A DNA stretch of 64,000 nt from Lentimicrobiaceae bacterium. Its GTDB lineage: Bacteria; Bacteroidota; Bacteroidia; Bacteroidales; F082. Below the pieces are notes generated by a model. That model searched no databases and had not been told where the DNA came from. It worked only from the letters and a program-made list of their open reading frames with translations. The DNA lies in NCBI GenBank assembly GCA_015061295.1, contig SUWU01000002.1, positions 1 through 64,000 on the forward strand, in the 5' to 3' direction. How positions within the stretch are numbered: the first letter of the stretch is position 1; the number at the start of each line of letters is the position of its first letter. Below, in pieces: positions 58,648 through 64,000 of this stretch. The translations under genes were made by a program, and so were the position numbers.

Positions 58648-58768
58648 ATCTATCTATCGAATTGTAAAACGTAACAAAATTACGAAAAAATAACAACTTA
58701 CACTTTCTTAGAAAAGAAAAAAATTGTAAATTTGCGCTTTGTATTTTTCTTAACTTAGAGGTAGTTAT

Positions 58769-59257
58769 ATGCGTTACAAAACCGTTATATTAATTTCTTT
58801 ACTTATTGCTTTTATGTCGTGTTCAAACACTGATAATAGTGCAGTGATCACTAGAGATTTCAGCGAGGAACAATGGTCGAGGTTCGAGTATTTGCAAGCA
58901 GATTTCAGAGTTGACAGAGCGCCTGTTGAATATGATATAGTTATGGAAGTTGTAGTATCAGATATTTTCCCCAACGTATATGAAGCTCATCAAGAGGAAA
59001 GTACATTGTCATTTAACTTAACTATCACCAATCCTAACGACGATGGTTTCCGTTCGAGAAATTACAATTTCAACCTCAAAGATAAAGACGGCAATTGGAA
59101 GGCAGAGAAGGAAAACGGTTATTACCATTATAAGTTACCTATAATAAATGACATGACATTTTCAGAAGAAGGCATATATAAATTTCAGATAGAAAACAAA
59201 TACTCAAAAGAGCCTTTGTACGGAATTAAGAGTTTAACATTAAAGTGTATCAATTAA
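58769..59257 (+). CDS. Lipoprotein, probably GldH-like gliding motility lipoprotein
   Basis: Lipobox 'LLIAFMSCSN'; beta-rich domain; next to PBP/RodA. Confidence 0.5.
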   Translation: MRYKTVILISLLIAFMSCSNTDNSAVITRDFSEEQWSRFEYLQADFRVDRAPVEYDIVMEVVVSDIFPNVYEAHQEESTLSFNLTITNPNDDGFRSRNYNFNLKDKDGNWKAEKENGYYHYKLPIINDMTFSEEGIYKFQIENKYSKEPLYGIKSLTLKCIN

Positions 59258-59270
59258 AAAACAAGTCATA

Positions 59271-60089
59271 ATGAGAAAGATTTTATTTTTAACCTGTACC
59301 TTATCAATTTTAGCTGTATCTGTGTTTACCTCGTGTGTATCGCAGAAAAAAGTCTTGTATTTACAAAATGAACAGATGCTTAACGACAGTGTTTTCATGT
59401 CGAGAGAATATCCTAATGAGCGTACATTCGAGTATAAGGTACAACCTGGTGACAACTTATATATCAGAATGGCAAGTCTTGACGAGAAATTTGCTGCTTA
59501 CTTCAACAGCATGAACCAAGGTTCGTTTTCAACTTCAACAGGATCCAATACAAGTGGCAATGCTGGAATATATCTGAATGGATACACAGTTGGCAGCGAT
59601 GGCAATATCGACCTCCCTTTTATTGGAGAAATCTCTGTTAAAGACTTGACAGTGGAGGATATACAAAGTAAAATCCAAGAAGAGATGTCATATTATCTCA
59701 AAGAGACTGTCGTATATGTTAAATTAGGACTCTTCAACCTCACTATACTCGGTGAGGTAAATCGTCCAGGACAATATCAAATCTATCAACCTGACATCAA
59801 CATATTCCAAGCCATTGCATTAGCAGGCAATGCAACAGACTTCGCCAACAAATCAAAAGTAAAAATAGTACACCAAACCACAAAAGGTTCGCAGATTGTA
59901 AGAGTCGATCTCAATGATGCAAACATTTTATCATCACCAGAATACTATCTCAAGCCTAACGATATCATTTATGTAGAACCATTGAAACTCAAGAAGTATG
60001 GTTTCACTAGCGTTCCTTATGGAACTATCATATCAGCGGTATCGCTCTTAATAACATGTTTGACATTCGTATCTGTATATTTAAAATAA
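59271..60089 (+). CDS. Polysaccharide export (Wza-type) outer-membrane lipoprotein
   Basis: 'YKVQPGDNLYIRMASLD', 'GYTVGSDGNIDLPFIGEISVKDLTVEDIQSKIQEEM'; SLBB-like region. Confidence 0.93.
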   Translation: MRKILFLTCTLSILAVSVFTSCVSQKKVLYLQNEQMLNDSVFMSREYPNERTFEYKVQPGDNLYIRMASLDEKFAAYFNSMNQGSFSTSTGSNTSGNAGIYLNGYTVGSDGNIDLPFIGEISVKDLTVEDIQSKIQEEMSYYLKETVVYVKLGLFNLTILGEVNRPGQYQIYQPDINIFQAIALAGNATDFANKSKVKIVHQTTKGSQIVRVDLNDANILSSPEYYLKPNDIIYVEPLKLKKYGFTSVPYGTIISAVSLLITCLTFVSVYLK

Positions 60090-60108
60090 AATTGAAACAT
60101 AAATTATC

Positions 60109-62571
60109 ATGAACAATATAGATCAACAAAACATTCCTCAGTATCAGGAGGAAGACAACATCGACCTAAAGTCGATAATAATAAAGATTTTAAGTTATTG
60201 GTATCTATTTGTAATAGGTGTTATAGTAGCTTTAGCAATAGGTTTCCTATATAACAGATACACACCTAAGGTATATCAGAACTCCGCCACCGTCTTCGTC
60301 AAAGAAGATAAGATGGGAATAGACCCCACATCGATGATGACAGGCTTGACATTTAAGAGCAGTATCAATATCGATAATGAGATAGCCATATTACAGTCTT
60401 TCTCACTAAAAGAGAGGACACTTAGAGAATTAGAATTTTTCAATGTCTCTTATTATGCAACGGGTCGTGTCGCTACGAGAGAGCTATATACCGAAACTCC
60501 TTTCATCGTTGAGTTAGATTACGACACCTTGCAGACTGTTGGTATCAAATACGAGATAGAATTCTTAGATCAAGACAAATATCGTATTAAAGCTAAAGAA
60601 GGTTTATATAACATTTTCGACTACAATGAGTCTATAAATGTCGGCAAGAATAAGATAGAAGACATAGAAAACGTATATCGTTTGGGAGAATGGGTTAACA
60701 ACGGTAAAAATAAATTCCGCGTCATCCTAACTTCATACTATAATCCAGATCCAGACAAGTCGATGAAACTCAGTTTCGTAGTAAATAGTAGGTTGGCATT
60801 AATAGCTGAAATGAGCAATGTCTCCATCGGATTGACAACAAAGACTTCCTCTATCTTAATGATGACGATACAAGGTCATAACCCACAGAAAATAACCGAC
60901 TATCTCAACAAATTGTTGGAAGAATATATGGAAAGAAACTTGGAACAGAAAAACACTATATCCAAGAACACGGTATTATTCATAGACGAACAGTTGATAG
61001 GCATTCAAGACTCATTAAACAAAGCAGAATACGACATACAGAACTTCCAAGAAGGTAACGTACTAATGGACTTAGATGCTCAATCTAAAGACATGTTCAA
61101 CAACCTAAAGGCAGTAGAGAAACGTAAATCAGAATTAGAGTTGAGCATCAAATATTATGAGAACCTTCAAGATTATATTAAGAGAAACATCGACGATATC
61201 AATAAAATGGTAGTCCCAAGTGCTATGGGAATACAAGATCAGATGCTTAACAAACTCGTCCTTGAACTTGTATCTCTTTCTTCGGAGAAGTCAAAGAAGT
61301 TGGTTACATCAACTGAAAACAACCCATTAGTGCAAACACTTGATGAGCAGATAATACAGACAAAGAAACAATTATTAGAAAACATCGACAACTTAATCAA
61401 CAATACAAATGTCACTATAGAAGAACTAAACCAACAGATCAAGATGTATGAGAGTCGCATGAAAGAACTTCCTACCACACAACGTGCATATCTCGGCTAT
61501 GAGCGTAAATTCTCTCTCAACAACGACCTATATAAGTTCTTGATGCAGAAACGTGCTGAAGCCCAAATTATGATGGCAAGTAATAGTCCCGACAACAGCA
61601 TCATTGATGCAGCTATCATATCAAGAGCAAGAATCATAGCACCAAGAACTATGATGATTTATTTAGTATGTATAGTATTAGGCTGTGCTATACCAGCAGC
61701 ATTCATCTTCCTGAAAGAGATTCTCAACACTAAGATTCTTGAGAAGAACGATATAGAGAAAATCACTAAGTTACCTATCATCGGACAGATACCATACGTC
61801 AGCCCTAGCGATTCACAGTCTAGTGCAACTTTCGTCATCGACTCACCTAAGTCACCTATTTCAGAAGCTTTCCGCTCTATTAGGACCAACATAGAATATG
61901 TAGTACAAGGTAAAGAGAAATGCGTCTTCTCTGTAATAGCCGACTCTCCTGGTATTGGAAAGACATATATCTCCATCAATATGGCTTCAATATATGCGAT
62001 GTACGGGAAAAAGACCGTTCTTATCGGCTTCGACCTTCGTAAACCACGTATCTATCAGGAGTTTGGATTATCGAATAAATTAGGTGTCACATCATACTTA
62101 TGCGGCAAGGCTTCTATCAACGAAGTAATACAGCCTTCAGGAAAACTTCCTACTCTAGATGTTATAACAGCAGGTCCTATACCACCTAACCCTGCTGAGC
62201 TTATAGCATCAGACCGCTGCAAAGAATTTATCGACGAACTCAAAGAGATGTACGACTATATCATCATAGATACTCCTCCACTCATGTGGGTCACCGACGC
62301 TCTGTTGTTGATGAAACATGTAGATACAGCAGTATATGTCGTCCGTCAAGGTGTCTCTAACAAGCATGTATTCGAGTCTGTTATCAAAGACCTAGAAGGT
62401 CGTAAATATAATGTCAACATCGTAGTGAATGGCATCAAATATCAAGGAATATATGGATACCGTTATAGCTACGGATATGGCGGATATGGATATGGCTACG
62501 GATATGGTTACGGCAAAGGCTATGGCTATGGCTACTATGATGAAGAACACGAAAGACAAAAACGCAAATAA
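60109..62571 (+). CDS. Wzc-type polysaccharide chain-length determinant / tyrosine autokinase
   Basis: Wzz domain; kinase 'SVIADSPGIGKTYISINMASIYAMYGKKTVLIGFDLRKPRI', 'YDYIIIDTPPLMWVTDAL'; Tyr-rich C-terminus. Confidence 0.95.
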   Translation: MNNIDQQNIPQYQEEDNIDLKSIIIKILSYWYLFVIGVIVALAIGFLYNRYTPKVYQNSATVFVKEDKMGIDPTSMMTGLTFKSSINIDNEIAILQSFSLKERTLRELEFFNVSYYATGRVATRELYTETPFIVELDYDTLQTVGIKYEIEFLDQDKYRIKAKEGLYNIFDYNESINVGKNKIEDIENVYRLGEWVNNGKNKFRVILTSYYNPDPDKSMKLSFVVNSRLALIAEMSNVSIGLTTKTSSILMMTIQGHNPQKITDYLNKLLEEYMERNLEQKNTISKNTVLFIDEQLIGIQDSLNKAEYDIQNFQEGNVLMDLDAQSKDMFNNLKAVEKRKSELELSIKYYENLQDYIKRNIDDINKMVVPSAMGIQDQMLNKLVLELVSLSSEKSKKLVTSTENNPLVQTLDEQIIQTKKQLLENIDNLINNTNVTIEELNQQIKMYESRMKELPTTQRAYLGYERKFSLNNDLYKFLMQKRAEAQIMMASNSPDNSIIDAAIISRARIIAPRTMMIYLVCIVLGCAIPAAFIFLKEILNTKILEKNDIEKITKLPIIGQIPYVSPSDSQSSATFVIDSPKSPISEAFRSIRTNIEYVVQGKEKCVFSVIADSPGIGKTYISINMASIYAMYGKKTVLIGFDLRKPRIYQEFGLSNKLGVTSYLCGKASINEVIQPSGKLPTLDVITAGPIPPNPAELIASDRCKEFIDELKEMYDYIIIDTPPLMWVTDALLLMKHVDTAVYVVRQGVSNKHVFESVIKDLEGRKYNVNIVVNGIKYQGIYGYRYSYGYGGYGYGYGYGYGKGYGYGYYDEEHERQKRK
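62467..62535 (+). repeat. Hexamer-like (GGNTAY)n tract encoding Gly-Tyr tail of the Wzc-type kinase
   Basis: 'SYGYGGYGYGYGYGYGKGYGYGYY' encoded by ggatatggatatggctacggatatggttac... Confidence 0.85.
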
Positions 62572-63088
62572 CAAAAGTAAGGAATGGTTCGCTATCTATG
62601 TCAAATCGAGATATGAGAAGAAAGTCTCAAACAGACTCAACGAGATAGGTATCGAATCATTTCTACCTTTGATAATGCGCATGAAACAATGGAGCGACCG
62701 TAAAAAAAAGGTCGAAGAGCCATTGTTTCGATCTTATATCTTTGTACATATAAGCCAAGATGAATATTATAACGTATTACATTGCGATGGCGTAGTTAAG
62801 TTTGTTTGTTTTGAAGGTAAAGCGACTATTGTACCTGAGAATCAGATTCTCGCCATAAAAGAATATCTGAACGACAAAGATATTCATGATATAGAATATG
62901 ATAACGACTTCAAAGAAGGTCAGTTGGTAAGAATTAAAACAGGACATCTAAAAGGCTTGGTAGGACGGTTTGCCGAGATTAGAGGTAAACACCGACTTAT
63001 TATCAACATAGAAGTTGTTGGAAAATCGCTGCCAATCAACGTAATACGTTCAAACGTAGAGGCATATCCTGAAAACTTAAACTCCTAA
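62537..63088 (+). CDS. UpxY/NusG-family transcription antiterminator-like protein
   Basis: 'WFAIYVKSRYEKKVSNRLNEIGIESFLPLIMRMKQWSDRKKKVEEPLFRSYIFVHI'; KOW-like 'VRIKTGHLKGLVGRFAEIRGKHRLIINIEVVGKSLPINV'. Starts inside the 3' end of the kinase gene. Confidence 0.88.
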   Translation: MMKNTKDKNANNKSKEWFAIYVKSRYEKKVSNRLNEIGIESFLPLIMRMKQWSDRKKKVEEPLFRSYIFVHISQDEYYNVLHCDGVVKFVCFEGKATIVPENQILAIKEYLNDKDIHDIEYDNDFKEGQLVRIKTGHLKGLVGRFAEIRGKHRLIINIEVVGKSLPINVIRSNVEAYPENLNS

Positions 63089-63808
63089 TATCTCATGCAA
63101 GATACCATATGATTGAATCTCTTTGATATTATCAAAATGAAGTTTGAAATAAGAGACTACTACATCTAACAATAGTAGTCTTTTTTTGTTATCAATAGCA
63201 AGATTCATTCTATCAATATCTTGCATACACATCTCGTAAAAACATTTACTTATCTCTTTATCAACAGGATAGATAATATTTTGGTCTTTTCTAAATCTAC
63301 CATCTAATATATCAAAGTGAAAGCCTTCCTCATAAGAATCGATATTGGGGGAAAAACCAAGATAACGACACAAGCCCATGGCGAAGACGAGAGGAAAATT
63401 GGCGTAGTTAGCCTCTGCCGTGTCGAGCCACATCATAGACTTTTTTATATAGTTGAACAGCATCTTATCTGTCTCTGCTTCAGTGATGGATTTCGACAGC
63501 AACTCACTTACAAACAACAATATAGATGATTTCTTTATATCGAAAAAGAGATTAGTATAATGATGCGACAAAGAGATTTCTTTTATGAAAGCAAGAGAAC
63601 TCTTATTTTGTGTCGCTACAATATCAAGTATTGTCATATTCTGAAACAAGGCAGGTCTGAACTTCGATCTACTTCCATAGACACCTTTTACCATATACGA
63701 CTGCATTCCATACTCTTCCGTCAGCATCTTGACAATCAAGCTACTGTCGCCATACCGTATAGATTGTATCACTATAGCTTCTGTTTTCTCTAAGATCTTA
63801 GACATCAC
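63077..63808 (-). CDS. recO: DNA repair protein RecO
   Basis: 'KTEAIVIQSIRYGDSSLIVKMLTEEYGMQSYMVKGVYGSRSKFRPALFQNMTIL'. Confidence 0.93.
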   Translation of the reverse strand: MMSKILEKTEAIVIQSIRYGDSSLIVKMLTEEYGMQSYMVKGVYGSRSKFRPALFQNMTILDIVATQNKSSLAFIKEISLSHHYTNLFFDIKKSSILLFVSELLSKSITEAETDKMLFNYIKKSMMWLDTAEANYANFPLVFAMGLCRYLGFSPNIDSYEEGFHFDILDGRFRKDQNIIYPVDKEISKCFYEMCMQDIDRMNLAIDNKKRLLLLDVVVSYFKLHFDNIKEIQSYGILHEILGV

Positions 63809-64000
63809 TGAACAAGGACTTTCGTAGCATAATGTTCTTTGTTTCCGCTTTCATCGCTGATGAAAATGAGATATATACCAGGTTCTACTCTTTGCCCGTC
63901 AATCGTTGTACAATCCCAAACAGCCTGACCTCCTTCTGCATAAAGATGCGTTACAAAGGATCCGTCTATAGTAGTAATCTTAACCAAAGCATTAGTGGTG
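63805..64000 (-). CDS. C-terminal end of T9SS CTD-bearing protein, probably PorZ (truncated by window edge)
   Basis: 'NAMVKITTIDGSFVTHLYAEGGQAVWDCTTIDGQRVEPGIYLIFISDESGNKEHYATKVLVQ'; frame open to edge; abuts recO. Confidence 0.65.
   Translation of the reverse strand, partial: TTNALVKITTIDGSFVTHLYAEGGQAVWDCTTIDGQRVEPGIYLIFISDESGNKEHYATKVLVQ

Noticed and set aside
62429-62536. Met/Asp-rich N-terminal extension of the UpxY-like ORF
   Set aside because: It is the alternative-frame reading of the Gly-Tyr repeat in the kinase gene; the NusG-like domain begins near 62537.

Overview
The window is a chromosomal segment from a Bacteroidota (Bacteroidales-like) bacterium. Supporting signs are TAnnTTTG-type -7 promoter boxes, a PorP-GldKLMN type IX secretion (T9SS) operon, T9SS type A sorting domains, RseP, SprE/PorW and a PorZ-like C-terminus. 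Most genes are housekeeping or envelope genes: ilvA, rpmB, galE, lptD-like, amidase, MCE/MlaD, OstA-like, nhaA, rpmF, ctp, fabD, folE, bactofilin, dnaX, rseP, recG, rodA, mrdA, wza/wzc-like, UpxY/NusG-like, recO, plus one tRNA-Ala(GGC). The accessory part is about 0.3-8.4 kb and 15.5-19.9 kb. It holds three large modular T9SS cargo genes. Two sit in duplicated cassettes, each followed by a ~78-aa secreted protein with a PEP-CTERM-like tail. The third resembles Porphyromonas peptidylarginine deiminase (PPAD) and has an in-frame TGG->TGA that cuts off its T9SS sorting domain. The window also has many short intergenic repeat dialects and hexameric (dicodon) repeats. No CRISPR array, transposase, integrase or prophage was recognised. 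All homology calls come from reading the sequence and from recalled family features; no database search was run.
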